Source: Blasia pusilla (Eukaryota > Marchantiophyta > Marchantiopsida > Blasiales). From it: a stretch of 64,000 nt of DNA. The DNA is taken from the NCBI GenBank assembly GCA_050084515.1, contig CM114271.1, forward strand, positions 59,334,001 through 59,398,000, in the 5' to 3' direction. Shown here in pieces: positions 1 through 10,624 of this stretch. The stretch's first letter is position 1, and every line of letters begins with the position of its first letter. The notes below the pieces were generated by a model, which saw only the letters and a list, made by a program, of their open reading frames with translations, made no database searches and was not told where the DNA came from. The translations under genes were made by a program, and so were the position numbers.

Positions 1-446
1 TAGATAAATCATCACTTGAAGTGCACATAGACTTAGGGAAAAATAAATCTTATACCATCTTATAGTATTCAAACTGTATTGATGTATTTATATCTGATCA
101 TTCACATGATCCAATCTCTATGCATATACTTAAGACATCAGCATGTGTCATGTTGTGAAGGTGTGTGTCAAAGTTCATTTACAGATTGTAGAGGATCAAA
201 TTATCACTATCATATAAGGATATCAACGAGAGGTTTATATTTCCCGGAGGGGTATACCTGATATACTCAAGGTACGTAGATAATTACGGATTCTCCCTTC
301 ATTTATATTGAAATCAACATATTCTGCTCCAATAGATATCCACCATATTGAAACATTTTCACTTCCATGTTTATAATGTTAGGAACAATGGGATGCCATA
401 ATTTCCTTCATTCATTTACCTCTGTTCTTATTAACTTGACGTAGGG
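1..446. other. AT-rich stretch upstream of the CACTA transposase
   Basis: There is no open frame with recognisable protein content here; the 60-codon frame near the start has no family features. The stretch is AT-rich and lies directly upstream of the CACTA transposase remnant, so it is probably the 5' untranslated or subterminal part of that element. I did not find a clear CACTA terminus in it, so the left end of the element may lie outside the window. Confidence 0.4.
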
Positions 447-2340
447 GTGATGATACCACAAAGGACTGCTCACGTTCGGTTGGATTTGACACATCCTCAT
501 AGAATCCAAGCACACAACTATAAGTTGTGGCAAAGGGAGTGCGATAGGTCTCGTAAACTGGGGAGGAAGAGGGCAAGATGCCCTTGTACAGAGTGCAAGG
601 GCGGAACTACCTTGGGACTAGCAAAGGTAGAAGACCATCTAAGGAAAAATGGTTGATCTCATCTTTGTCGAGTTCCAAAAAGTAGGGAGGAGTGGGACTC
701 TTCAGATGAGGAGTGGCTCACACAACAAGAGGTCAATGACAAGGAGCAACGTGAGCACATTATGCAATCCTATGTTAGACCTGAAATCTCGCATCCAGAG
801 AATCCTGATTTGGATGTTGATATTGATGTTCCCCAGATGTTGAATGATATTTTTAGAGAATATGATCATCTCCATGATGAGGATATTGCTGTTGATGAAA
901 GTGGGATAGAGAACGGGAACCTCAATGAAACCAATGATCCAAATATTCCATCAGATTTTCATGAGCTTACCGGACTATGCAAGCCACTCTTCCCTGGAGC
1001 CAAGACTTCTTTACTTGCATTTGTTATGCTCCTTTTCAATATTGGTACGACCCATGGGGTCCCTAATATTGTAATTGATGAGATATTGAAACTCCTACGT
1101 AAGATGGTACTCCCAACTGAAAATCTTGTCCCACCATCATACTATGCAGCAAATAAACTCATTAGTAAACTTGGTATGAGCTAGAACTCTATCCATGCCT
1201 GCCCTAAAAGTTGTGTTCTATTTCAAGGGGACTTGGAAGGTGCAGAAATTTGCCCGAAGTGTGGGAATGCTAGGTTCAAGCAAGTTGGGAAGTCTTTAGT
1301 ACCAAATAAGGTATTGAGACACTTCCCTGTAATCCGGCGGATCCAGCATATGTATAGGTGTGGGGCCTTGTCTGAGTTATTGAGTTGGTCTTCTGAGAAC
1401 AAAAGTAAGGATGGCATGGTAAGACATGCAGGGGATAGCAAGGCTTGGAATCATATTGATCGTTTGTACCCAGATTTTGCTATAGAGGGCAGAAATTGTA
1501 GGTTTGCTTTAGCACTTGACGGAGTTAATCCATACTCTGATAAGGCAAGCTCATGGTCAACATGGCCAAGGTTAACTACAATTTTCCACCTTGGCTTAAA
1601 AAAAAAAAGTTTTTTGTCATGTTGGCTCTTATCATACCTGGTAAGGAGAGTGTGAATGGAGAGAATATCAACACCTTCTTGGCCCCCTTGATAGAGGAGT
1701 TTAGGGAGTTGTGGAATGGAATTGAATTCCACGATGTAAAAAGACCACATGGGTTCAAATTTAGAGCCATGATCTTATGGACTACAAATGATTATCTAGC
1801 CTATGACACAATCTCAGGGCAAAGCCATGGTGGAAAACTTGCATGTACCGTATGTGGACTGTATGTGGATTCAGATTTCTCCAAACAATGTGGAAAGCCT
1901 ATATTTGGGGGTCATAGAAGACATCTTCCACGAGACCATGTTTGGACAGGGCGACCTTACGGCCCTCGATTCAATGGTGAGAGTGAGTCTAGACCACCAC
2001 CGCCAAGGATTACATCAAATGAAATTCTGGAATGGGCTGAAGAGAAAAAAATATATGACGATGGAGGTGGTCGAGAGGATGCTCCTATTGATCCATACAA
2101 GAGGACAAGGGTAAAGCGGCGAAGTATACCCTTTGATTTGCCATACTGGAAAGTATCCAACAAATATCTAATTGTTTTCAAATTTTTGTTGTGATGTGGA
2201 GAAGAATATATTTGAGAATCTAGTTAAAACTCTATTTGGGATGAAGGATACAGTGAAGGTCAGAAGAGATATGGAGGCTCCTGGAATTGGACCTCACTTA
2301 TGGCTACAACCCCATCCAAGTAAAGCAACAGGGCTAGTGA
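447..2340 (+). pseudogene. CACTA (En/Spm) TnpD-type transposase, decayed
   Basis: This is a remnant of the catalytic transposase of a CACTA element. At 540-656 a CPC-x2-C run followed by V-x2-HL-x3-G matches the plant transposase-associated zinc domain (Pfam Transpos_assoc). At 762-1184 comes the start of the tnp2 domain: a CKPLFPGAK stretch and a VPPSYYAANKLISKLGMS stretch. At 1233-1560 are a CPKCG pair, RHFPVIRR, RHAGDSKAW and a LALDGVNPYSD segment, all typical of tnp2. At 1553-2190 the frame changes near an A-run (about 1600) and continues with FVMLALIIPG and LAPLIEEFRELW. The last recognisable piece, DVEKNIFENLVKTLF (about 2193-2240), is followed by an abrupt switch to retrotransposon sequence near 2340. 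At least three frame changes and the internal join make it non-functional. The 3' part of the transposase gene is missing. Confidence 0.85.
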
Positions 2341-3060
2341 GATCTCCGTGTTGGCTATCATCAGCTTCCTATCAGGTTGGAGGACAGGGAGAAGACAACA
2401 TTCTGGGGGATAGATCAGTTTGGGAGAGATTGCTTGTATCAGTGGCGGTTTTTACTATTTGGGTTGAAGAACGTGCCTGCAGAGTTTCAGAGAGTGATGG
2501 ATAGGATTCTGGCTGAGGAGCATGATGATCCAGATGTGTGGGTACAAGCATGTTCTTAGAGGGCAGAAGTTTTTCGTAGAGTTATGTCTATGGCCTTTGA
2601 GAACTTAGCTATTGCCCAACATAGAGATACATTGAGGTACGCAACCATTCGTGGAGGAGGTTATCGTCCAGGGATTAGGAGGTTTCATCCTGGAGATTAC
2701 GAGTATTTACAGCATGCGGCACCCACGACGCTAGATGTCACTGCAGGGCGCACGATCCTACGTGTGCGCGAGGTATTACCGACCGGAGTCCTCATGTTGG
2801 AGGGACGGGATGGTATGGTTTGGAAGGATCATGTGCGCAATTGTGCGCCATGTCATCTTTCGAACGTAGATGGAACGGTGGATCCGAGCTTGGCAGTGGT
2901 ACCTGCACACTTGAGATGTATGTTGTTCGGATCTGCGAGGGGTGCAGCCACCATGTTGGTATGTGATGGTTGTTCTCGAGGATGGCATATGTCATGTCTG
3001 ACCCCCCCTCTTGATGTGGTTCCCACGGGACGATGGATGTGTCCGAGATGTGTATAGGGT
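2341..3060 (+). pseudogene. Ty3/gypsy pol with internal deletion: reverse transcriptase piece joined to integrase tail and PHD finger
   Basis: The frame at 2377-2559 reads as the middle of a Ty3/gypsy reverse transcriptase (LYQWRFLLFGLKNVPAEFQRVMDRIL). It then passes directly into the integrase C-terminal region (DDPDVWVQAC at about 2528), skipping the rest of RT, RNase H and the integrase core. After a stop at 2557 the same protein continues at 2584-3057 and aligns well with the tail of the integrase at 43.4-43.9 kb. It ends in a PHD-like zinc finger (CDGCSRGWHMSC, then RWMCPRC, TAG at 3055). One cysteine of the first zinc pair is replaced (CMLF, against CMLC in the 43.8 kb copy). The piece is an internally deleted derivative of the integrase-PHD family. 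It lies inside the CACTA element, so it either inserted there or was joined by rearrangement. Confidence 0.8.
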
Positions 3061-3117
3061 AGTAGGTCATGTCAGAGAGATGTGATATTTTCTATCTGGA
3101 GTTGGGGGGATCCAACT

Positions 3118-3135
3118 GCCAGCTAGGGGGGCGGT
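3118..3135 (+). other. Polypurine tract before the 3' LTR
   Basis: A purine-rich run (AGCTAGGGGGGCGG) lies directly before a TG that begins LTR-like sequence. It sits about 60 bases after the pol stop codon, the expected place for the plus-strand primer of a Ty3/gypsy element. The second family copy has an almost identical run at 44118-44137. Confidence 0.6.
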
Positions 3136-3896
3136 TGTGTGATCTCCATGTATATGTATGAGCTGATTTTTTTACATGTGTGGATCGACCGGTGTGTGGG
3201 GAAGATCAATGTTGTGTGCTGTAGATGTGACGAGCGATGTATGTTGTGTAGCAATATGTATGCGCACGACAGCTGCACTCTGAGTAGCCGATAGGCCGAG
3301 ATCTATCGTGGATAGGGCGTAGGAGCCAGCGGACTGACTATCTTCAGTGTAACTTTTTCCCATGGTGTCAGATGAGGTTGAGGATAGGTCCATTGTGTCA
3401 AGAACGTCGTTTCTGACAACTTTCATGTTTTGAGGTCTTTTACAGCCGCGTGACTTGTGGACCAGGTCACCCGCGCCTGGTAACCTGTGCGCGCACGTTA
3501 CCAAGGGGAGGGATATTTTTAGGGGAAGAGCCTTTTGGCTCTTCCCAACCCTATATAAGAGAGGAAGATGGATTTCCTAAGCCATCTTTCTCATGTTGGG
3601 CCGTTGGAGCACCTCCCTTGTATGTGTGTGAGCTAGGACTATGGTGCTAGCGTCCGGATTCCTTGATAGCACAGGGTGGACGAGACTTGATATGCCGATG
3701 TAGATTGAGGAGTGGAGTTTTAGGCCGGGTGTGCCATTTTTACTACTCTTTACTTTTGTTGTGTGATCTCCATGTATATGTATGAGTTGATTTTTGTACA
3801 TGTGTGGATCGACCCGTGTGTGGGGAAAGATCAGTGTTGTGTGGTGTAGATGTGACGAGCGATGTATGTTGTGTAGCGATATGTATGCACACGACA
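3136..3896 (+). repeat. LTR-like region of the integrase-PHD retroelement
   Basis: The region starts TGTGTGATCTCC after the polypurine tract and ends CACGACA. It is bounded by two direct repeats of about 137 bp (3136-3271 and 3760-3896), with about 490 bp between them. The middle part contains a TATA box at 3552-3558 and the sequence 3640-3760, which recurs at 27030-27150. Either this is one 760-bp LTR with internal terminal repeats, or two short LTRs flanking a reduced internal region. The matching region at 44138-44904 has the same plan with a different middle. Confidence 0.6.
3552..3558 (+). promoter_or_regulatory. TATA box in the LTR-like region
   Basis: A TATATAA in the context CCCTATATAAGAG sits in the middle of the LTR-like region, where the U3/R promoter of an LTR retrotransposon is expected. 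No transcription start can be fixed from sequence alone. Confidence 0.5.
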
Positions 3897-4129
3897 AAGG
3901 TGAGACCAGAAAAGGCATCCAAGAAAGCCTCATGTTGTAGAGCAATAGTGGCAGAGGTAGTAGAAAAGCGACAAAGTTTGCGATTGATATCAAAGGTCTT
4001 GGAGAGCTTACCAGGTCCTTCAATGCTTGAAAGCCTTAAGAATAATAAAATGAAAATCCAGATTAAATGCCAACTGTAGATTCATAATACCAGAATGATG
4101 AGGAGGAAGATGTACATGATCCTCCATTT

Positions 4130-5663
4130 GTGATTAAGGATATTGGGCCGACATTCCATCCAATCCAAGTCAAAAGGGTAACTACAATGATATGTTATAT
4201 ACCATCTTCAGTAAGATTTTGTGTGGGATACATAATTCTTCCAATCTCTGTGTTTATTTATTATAGTACACTAACTTTTATTTCTCTTTCATATGCTCAA
4301 GGTATTGGAGGGAGAGAATTCCACGAATCTCATGCCAGTTATAAGGCACATGATTCAGGCCAAAGTGGGAGATCAGAAATGGGTTGGCAATATCCCCCAT
4401 GGCCAGAGAGTGGTAGCCAATACTTGGGTGGACCAATGGGTGCAAGGTGGTACACTCATGAGCGCAAGCCGTTGATGTTGAATCATGGCCCACATGGCTC
4501 TTATGGCTTGCCCCTAAACCCTTCTCCCCGACCACAATGGGGTCAACAAACTCCTACGGCTGGACACATGACCGCTCAAGGCCAATGGCCTGGAGGCATG
4601 TCTTGGTCACAACCTAGAGTTGTAGAATGCCCCTGGGTAGGCAATACCGAGCCATCTCTACCATCTGGATCTCACGCCGAATGGGGTCCTCATACACAAA
4701 CTTTTACCCCGATGGGGAGTCAACAGCAATGGGGACCCATTCAACCTGGTTCTTCAAGCCAACCATGGAAGTGTAACCTTCTTTCCACATTGTGTATTTG
4801 TGATCAAATTCTCTATTTTTAAGGAATGAGAACTCTTTAACTCTTGATCTTCTCATGATGACTCGAAAAGTGGCCATTATCCTTTCGGTGTGTTTTTTCA
4901 GATTGTGAAGTCCTGATTTCTTGTCTATAGTCTTGATAAAGGATGTAAGAGTGCTATCCCATCTGTGGACAGGATGGAGCACCATGCCCTCCGCCCCCTT
5001 ATCCAACTACAAGAGAAGGTTCTGACTCAACATTTTCTAATGGGCCATCGAGATTTGTTGGGACGAGTGTACATTCGCATCAAAGTGACAATCAATCTTT
5101 CATGGCCCCTAGTCTCTCCAAACCCAGAAATAAAAGTGGGGGTATGTCCACATGTAGTCGCTTTTGAGGCATGGTCTAAATGTCGACCAAGAATGTTGGG
5201 TACAAGTGGTTAGTGATCTGGTCTTTTATTCCCTACATTTTGTAACATGTGCATGTCTAAATTGATTTTCTTGTGCCTTTCATTTCTTCACGTGATAGGG
5301 CAAGTGCGAGGAGAAGTAGGACCAAAAGAGATTTGTGGAACCGTGATGTGGCTCAACGCAAGGACCAAAACCTACTACCTAGATGTGAATTTTTGCCTAC
5401 TCGGGTTCCAAAGACGAAGGTGCACGGTCATGAGCCATGGTTGAATGACCTAAGGGTATGGACCCTACGCTATCTCGACTTATCATGTGTTGAGATGAGT
5501 AGGCAAGAGGCTATTAATGTGGCAACAGTTCGCAAGCACATTGAGAGTGCGTACACATATATTGGGGCACCATCTTTATGTTTGGACTTTTTGAAGAAGA
5601 AATGTGCACAATTATTAAAAAAAGAACGGTCCACGATGAAAGCATATTGGATGGCCAATGGGT
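4130..5663 (+). pseudogene. CACTA TnpA-type protein, 5' exons (split by MULE-1)
   Basis: This is the 5' half of the second gene of the CACTA element. A first block, about 4303-4770, encodes a Gly/Pro/Trp/Gln-rich segment (repeated WGP, QWGQ and PxWP motifs), as is usual at the N-terminus of TnpA-like proteins. A weak serine-rich block follows at about 4974-5180. The block at 5299-5663 encodes an Arg/Lys-rich stretch leading into the start of a Ptta/En/Spm (Pfam Transposase_24) domain: PWLNDLRVW, then SLCLDFLKKKCAQLLKKE. It stops at the MULE-1 insertion after the codons for MKAYWMANG. The frame resumes at 18188 on the other side once one copy of the 9-bp duplication is removed. The exons are inferred and the start codon is not certain. 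Confidence 0.7.
5655..5663. repeat. Target-site duplication of MULE-1, left copy
   Basis: The 9-bp sequence CCAATGGGT is present here and again at 18188-18196, directly flanking the element. Nine base pairs is the typical target duplication of Mutator-like elements. Removing the element plus one copy restores an open frame through the CACTA TnpA gene, which independently supports these boundaries. Confidence 0.9.
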
Positions 5664-5730
5664 GGGGGCTGGTATTCTGGCAGGAGAGAGTAAGAGAGGA
5701 GAGGAAGAGAGGAAGAGAGGAGAGTCTCTC
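5664..5730 (+). repeat. Left terminal inverted repeat of MULE-1 (purine-rich)
   Basis: The end begins GGGGGCTGGTA and passes into a GGAGAGGAAGAGAGG purine run. On the opposite strand the right end begins GAGGTGCGGTAAGAG and passes into the same purine run. Eight of the first 11 positions match. Purine/pyrimidine microsatellite-like sequence as the bulk of the inverted repeat is unusual for MULEs. Confidence 0.7.
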
Positions 5731-6655
5731 TTAAAAAAAAGGGCCAAATCCGCCTCCTCTCTTCAAAACTTTATGACATATTTGAAATTTTTGTTTGCTT
5801 TCAAATCCATGAAATCTTTAGAAGAGAGTAGGTAGTGGTCCACATTTGGCCCTAAAAAAACCTACTTTTTCCTTGGGGCGAAAAAAAAGTAGACATCATA
5901 AGACCACTACAAACATTTTTCCATCACTCTCCATGTGAGCCTAAGTTTCTTAACATCTCCTCATCTCGGTCAACAAAAAGCAGTGCCCTTGGTATTTTTG
6001 TTGGAGGACCACCCGGATGCCAACCCTAAGCATCTACTCCAAGTTTCTACCTCATCTACTTCTGAACCTGCCCTAACTAAAGCCTCTCGAGCAACATTGA
6101 TGGCATAGGCTCGACCTGTCTCTTGGACATGCTTGAAGGTGAGATCTACCTCTATATTCTTCCCATGCTTGCTTCTTCTCAATCTGGTTTGAGCCCCGCC
6201 CTCAGTTCACACCTCCACTTAGCTCCACCTGCACAAATCTTCCAGAAATCACTCCTTGGATCCTCTCAACTCCATAGATCTCTCCCTTGGATTCTCAAGC
6301 TTTATGGCCTTCAAATGAGGTCCTCTAGGCTTCCATGATGAATCTTCTAGCCCACAAGAGTCCAAGCATTTGAGCTCAGCCTCCATTGACCTCTTCTTAG
6401 CCCCTTATTATTCATTTCTTGGCCCTAACAATCAGATCCACCCCCTTGGTTCAAACCCTCCTCTACAACAGCAATCAAGCACTCTATCTCCTTCATTGGA
6501 TACCCTGGAGACTCCCTAGTGCCTACACCATCTCCCTTGTCTCCTATAGGCTTGAGGTCAATGGAGTGACTTGGCTGCATTATCACCTTGTACAATCTTC
6601 TTGACTTGTTCTTGGACAATCTATTTCTTTGGGCCTTTCTCTTGCACCACCTCCA
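5731..6655. other. Left arm unique to MULE-1
   Basis: About 0.9 kb with no gene I recognise. The minus-strand frames at 5970-6182 and 6425-6697 have no domain I can name and may be chance. MULE-2 does not contain this stretch: similarity between the copies stops at about 6656 here and about 42015 there. It may be a nested insertion in MULE-1 or a part lost from MULE-2. Confidence 0.4.
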
Positions 6656-7530
6656 CAAGTCCAAAAACATATTCCAGAAAACTTTTACAAACACCATTAT
6701 GGGTTCAAAAAATCTCGTCCTTTATTACCTCCGAAGGAACCTCGGAAATGTACATTGAACCTAGTCTATGATTTCTTCAGCCTCGTCATCTACAAATTTA
6801 CTCCTAACTCTCCTCGGTGATGTACCAAAGGAATGTCCTGGGATTCAAGTGGCTCCTCGGCCGGTTGTAGACGGGAATCGAAAATGTTGGCGACCCGAGA
6901 GCCTTGGCCCCCTAGGTACACCATAACGGTCCCATGTAACCTGTCTCGAGTCCCACCGCCTTCCTCGGCAAAAAGTATACCTTGTACGCTCGCAATGTGA
7001 CACCCATCGGTATCAATATCCGCTCCCTGGCCCCGGTAATACCACTATGGCAACCGCACGGTAGAAGGAATCCAACACGTCTGAGAGAAGAAAAGAAGCC
7101 TACACCTGCCTTTACGAGTTGAGGGGAAGGTGCCAAGGGAAGAAGCCCGCCAGACTGCCTGATCCGAAAGGGTCCGATCAGGCAACCTGTCGGAATCAGA
7201 TAGGTTGCCTGGAGGTGGTAAAAAGGGTCCAGTGGTCAAAAAGCGAAAATTTGCAAGGAGGAGAAATCCGACGGGTTGCAGTGGTCATAAAGTGAAAATT
7301 GCAAGTAGGAGAAATCCGACCGGTTGCAAAGTAGAAGACCGTGGAGTACATAGACGATCACATTCGAAAAGACAAAATGATCACCAAACATTTACAAGCA
7401 CCACCTTCGATAGAAAATCTTCTGCTTTATATCATCCGAAAAAAGCTCGGAACTGTACATTTGATCTATTCTATGAAATCTTTTGCCAAATTATCAAAAA
7501 ACTCCCTACTCCAAACGCTGCAGTCAAGCT
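6656..7530. repeat. Diverged ~700-bp direct repeat beyond the 3' end of the accessory gene
   Basis: The segment 6656-6810 (CATTATGGGTTC... TTATATTACCTCCGAAG-like) recurs in diverged form at about 7370-7520, one period of about 700 bp. The same pair occurs in MULE-2 at about 41215-41355 and 41880-42020. Three palindrome units (7175-7330) lie between the repeats. This is non-coding subterminal sequence. Confidence 0.55.
7170..7335. repeat. Palindrome cluster, left subterminal part of MULE-1
   Basis: There are three units. One is a full interrupted palindrome (GGCAACCTGTCGG ... AGATAGGTTGCC). The other two are half-sites of the form AAATCCGACGGGTTGC and AAATCCGACCGGTTGC. They lie beyond the 3' end of the minus-strand accessory gene. 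Matching units are in MULE-2 near 41390-41490. Confidence 0.75.
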
Positions 7531-8129
7531 GGGTCGTTGAGTTCTTTGAACTCACTCGTCATCGTCCGAGAGCTCTTGCAAAATCACTTTCGGCCTTGCC
7601 CTCCAGATTTTGGGAATCGTTGGAAGTGACGATGGAGTCACTACCAAGGGTGGCTCTGGAACCGGAGCTCTCGGCTTCGGTGGAGAGTTGTACGCCCCAA
7701 CGAGCCTTTCAGATTCGCCTTTGCCTCCTTGCAAAGGTCAAACAGATTCTGTCTTCCTCGAGGCAGAATGTTCTCGCCACTCGCCAGCGCCTCGACTCGC
7801 CCCTCAAAGGCCCACTAAGTCGAACACCAATTTACCCGGCCTTGAGCAAAGCCCGATGAGCGTTTGCATCAAGGCTGGCGACTTTTCCCTTCCTCCCAGA
7901 AGCGGGGTACTGTCTTGCATGTAAATTCCCGGGGGGGAATTGTACAAACTATCTATGCTGTACCCATCTGAGCATGGATCCACAAGATCCTGGATCTTGA
8001 ACACCTGGAAATGGTGCTCGGGCCGAACGAAACAGTACACGTAGGAGTGGTCCATCTGTAAATCAACACGAAACAATGTCAGAAACTAAAGAAGTCACCT
8101 TGAGAAGATTTTCAATAACCGACTTTGGA

Positions 8130-8510
8130 TCAACCTGTCGGAGTCCGACGGGTTGTTTTGTCCGGACCCACCGCCGGAACCCGACGGGTTGCGATTGCTT
8201 TTGGGTTTCAAGTTGATTTTGGTTTTTGGATGCAACCCGTCGGAAGGCGACGGGTTGTTGGCCTAGACCAGCCCATGCTCGCCTGAGAGCAACCCGGCTG
8301 ATAGCAACCCGTCGCTATTAGATGGGTTGCATCCAAAACAAAATCAATCGCAACCCGTCGGGTTCCGACGGGTTGCGTGTACACCATGTTTTCCCTCAGT
8401 ATGTGGGAAAGATGCAACCCGTCGGAAACCGACGGTTGGTTCTCACCGAGCATGGGCTGCTCTAAGCCAAACAACCCATCGCCTTCCGACGGGTTTCTCA
8501 CGGACAAAAA
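8130..8510. repeat. Palindrome cluster in intron 3 of the MULE-1 accessory gene
   Basis: There are about eight interrupted palindromes or half-sites. The arms are CAACCCGTCGG/CCGACGGGTTG with varied centres (AACCC, AAGGC, AAACC, TTCCG-type). They lie wholly between exons 3 and 4 (8056-8583). The equivalent intron of MULE-2 carries a similar cluster at 40215-40580. Confidence 0.85.
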
Positions 8511-10624
8511 AAACCTAGACTGACTCTCATTCTACACATCATTATAAGATAATTGAAATTATTGTACAGGAATATAGCCTTACCCGAATCTGACTCGTTG
8601 CGGATCGTAGTGGGTACTCGTTTTTGATGATCCATGATTGTGCCATCCTCCACTTTAGCGACCTCTTGACGACCGGAGGTTGAAGAGCTCGCCCTCGCTC
8701 CCTCCGATCCAACACCAAGAAGCAGCCCTGCCACTCGGATAGGCGTCGCAAAGGAGAACAAAAGTGCAATCTGGTCATAAGTAAGCGGCAGATTCCACTC
8801 AAGTATTTCGTCCGCCGGATTTTCGCCCCAAAGTCGCAACCCCGAGGGCAGATCGGCGATCAAGAGATCCACCGCAACCTTTTCCACCACTCCATTCACC
8901 GTCCAGGCAGCGTGCCCGTTTTGTTGGAGCTTCCTTCCTAGCGTTGTCAATTTTTCGATGGCGTTGTCGACGCTTGAGAATCAAGTATTCACTCATCCAA
9001 GAAAGAGGTGAGTGAAGGAGGACGCTTTGTCCGGTCGTTGTTTGTCCGTGGTGTCTTCCCAAGGATGATGGGTCTGTATTCTCCTTGGGACAACCCGGGC
9101 ACCTCTCGCTTCCGCTTCTCTCTAGTCTGGGGACGGCTTGTCAGGGTTTCGATGACCTCGGATTCTGGTGGCGTTTTCTTCGCCGAGGACCTGGTCCGAC
9201 CCTCTTTTCCCGCTCGTCCGGACGATTCCGCCTCTTGCCTCTCATCTTCAGGCTCTCTTTGGGAAGTCTCGGCCTCTGAGTTTTTCCCTCCCCTCGCCTT
9301 GCCTTTGAGACCGCTGTGGATTTGTCTTTGGCTGTCCAGGACCTTGAAGCCAACTCGGTTGTCTCGTGGGCTGCTCTTCTGCATCTCCTCCGAACAAGTC
9401 TTCAGGCTGGACGAAATTGGGGATGTCGTCTTGTCCTGAGGCCACTGCATCATGAAGCACTCTTAAGTCCTTATCGGTGATGTCTTCAGGGTCGTTGAAG
9501 TCGAGCCAAATGGGGCAATTCTCCACCTCCCAATCCGACATGTGCTGACCCATCTCCACGTCGTATATGGAGAATGTCTCTGCATCCGGCGGCAAAGCCC
9601 ACAATTTCAAGGCAACCGGAAATTTTCCCCACGTACCTGCATTCTTACACTGGACGAGGTACCTGAATACCATCCGTTGGGCAGCTTTTAGTCGAACATT
9701 ATCGGCCGTCTCCTCCTGTAGATCTCACTTCTTCTTCGCTTGATCCCGTTTGTTACCCTCTACTTCTTCGTCAAGCTCTGCCTGAGGGAGGACGCAAACC
9801 TTGAACATGGTCTTGAATCCAGGGTTCTTGGTTGGCTTGTCCCGGATATCGTCGAGCCAAACCTCGTAATCTCCAGAACTTTCAAGGTTTGCTTCCGGCG
9901 GAATGGGCTCTAATCTTCTGAGCTCCGCTTGCAGACCCTCCAGCACGGACTTCCCGATTACCCGCAACGCATCCCAAAATGACCATTCGCGTAGCCAATG
10001 CGAGATCACTGGATCGGACACACCTGGAGGATGGTGTGCCGTCCTCTTCTGGGCCTCTATGCCCTCGAGACTGATTTTCATCAGTCGGATCCACCTAAAC
10101 TCGCTTATGCCGGACAACGCAAACCGATGCACACGATCCAGGGACACTTTCTCCCCAATCCGACCTTGCGGATCTTCATCCCTTTTCCGCTGGCGCTTGA
10201 TAATCGCCTTCAGCTCCTTATAGAACTCCGGACCAAGTTCGGGGTTGAGAATGCTGATGTATCGCTGCATCTTGCTCGCCGTGTATTTCGTTGCTACAGA
10301 TACTGCAGCTTGGATGAATTTTGCGCGCTCACACGCAAATACCTTCTCCCTCCGCTCCAGCTCCAGTGCAGCGCTTTTCTTCGCGGCCTGTATCTTCAAC
10401 CAGCAAAGGATGGTAACGGCTACATCTTGAGAAATAAACTTGTTTGCCCAAGTTTTCTTCTTAATTTGAGCACCCTTTGCAAGCATCTGATTGACGAGGG
10501 CATCGCCCAAGAACCCCCTGTACTCTCCTGGGTGCGTCGTAAGCACCTTCCTCACCCGATCGCGATCCCCGATCCAATGGTGGGTGACATTCCCCTCCGA
10601 TACAATCCTGCACATCCAAAACTC

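Noticed and set aside
5970-6182. Small minus-strand gene in the left arm of MULE-1
   Set aside because: No recognisable family, no counterpart in MULE-2, and no supported start or splice context.
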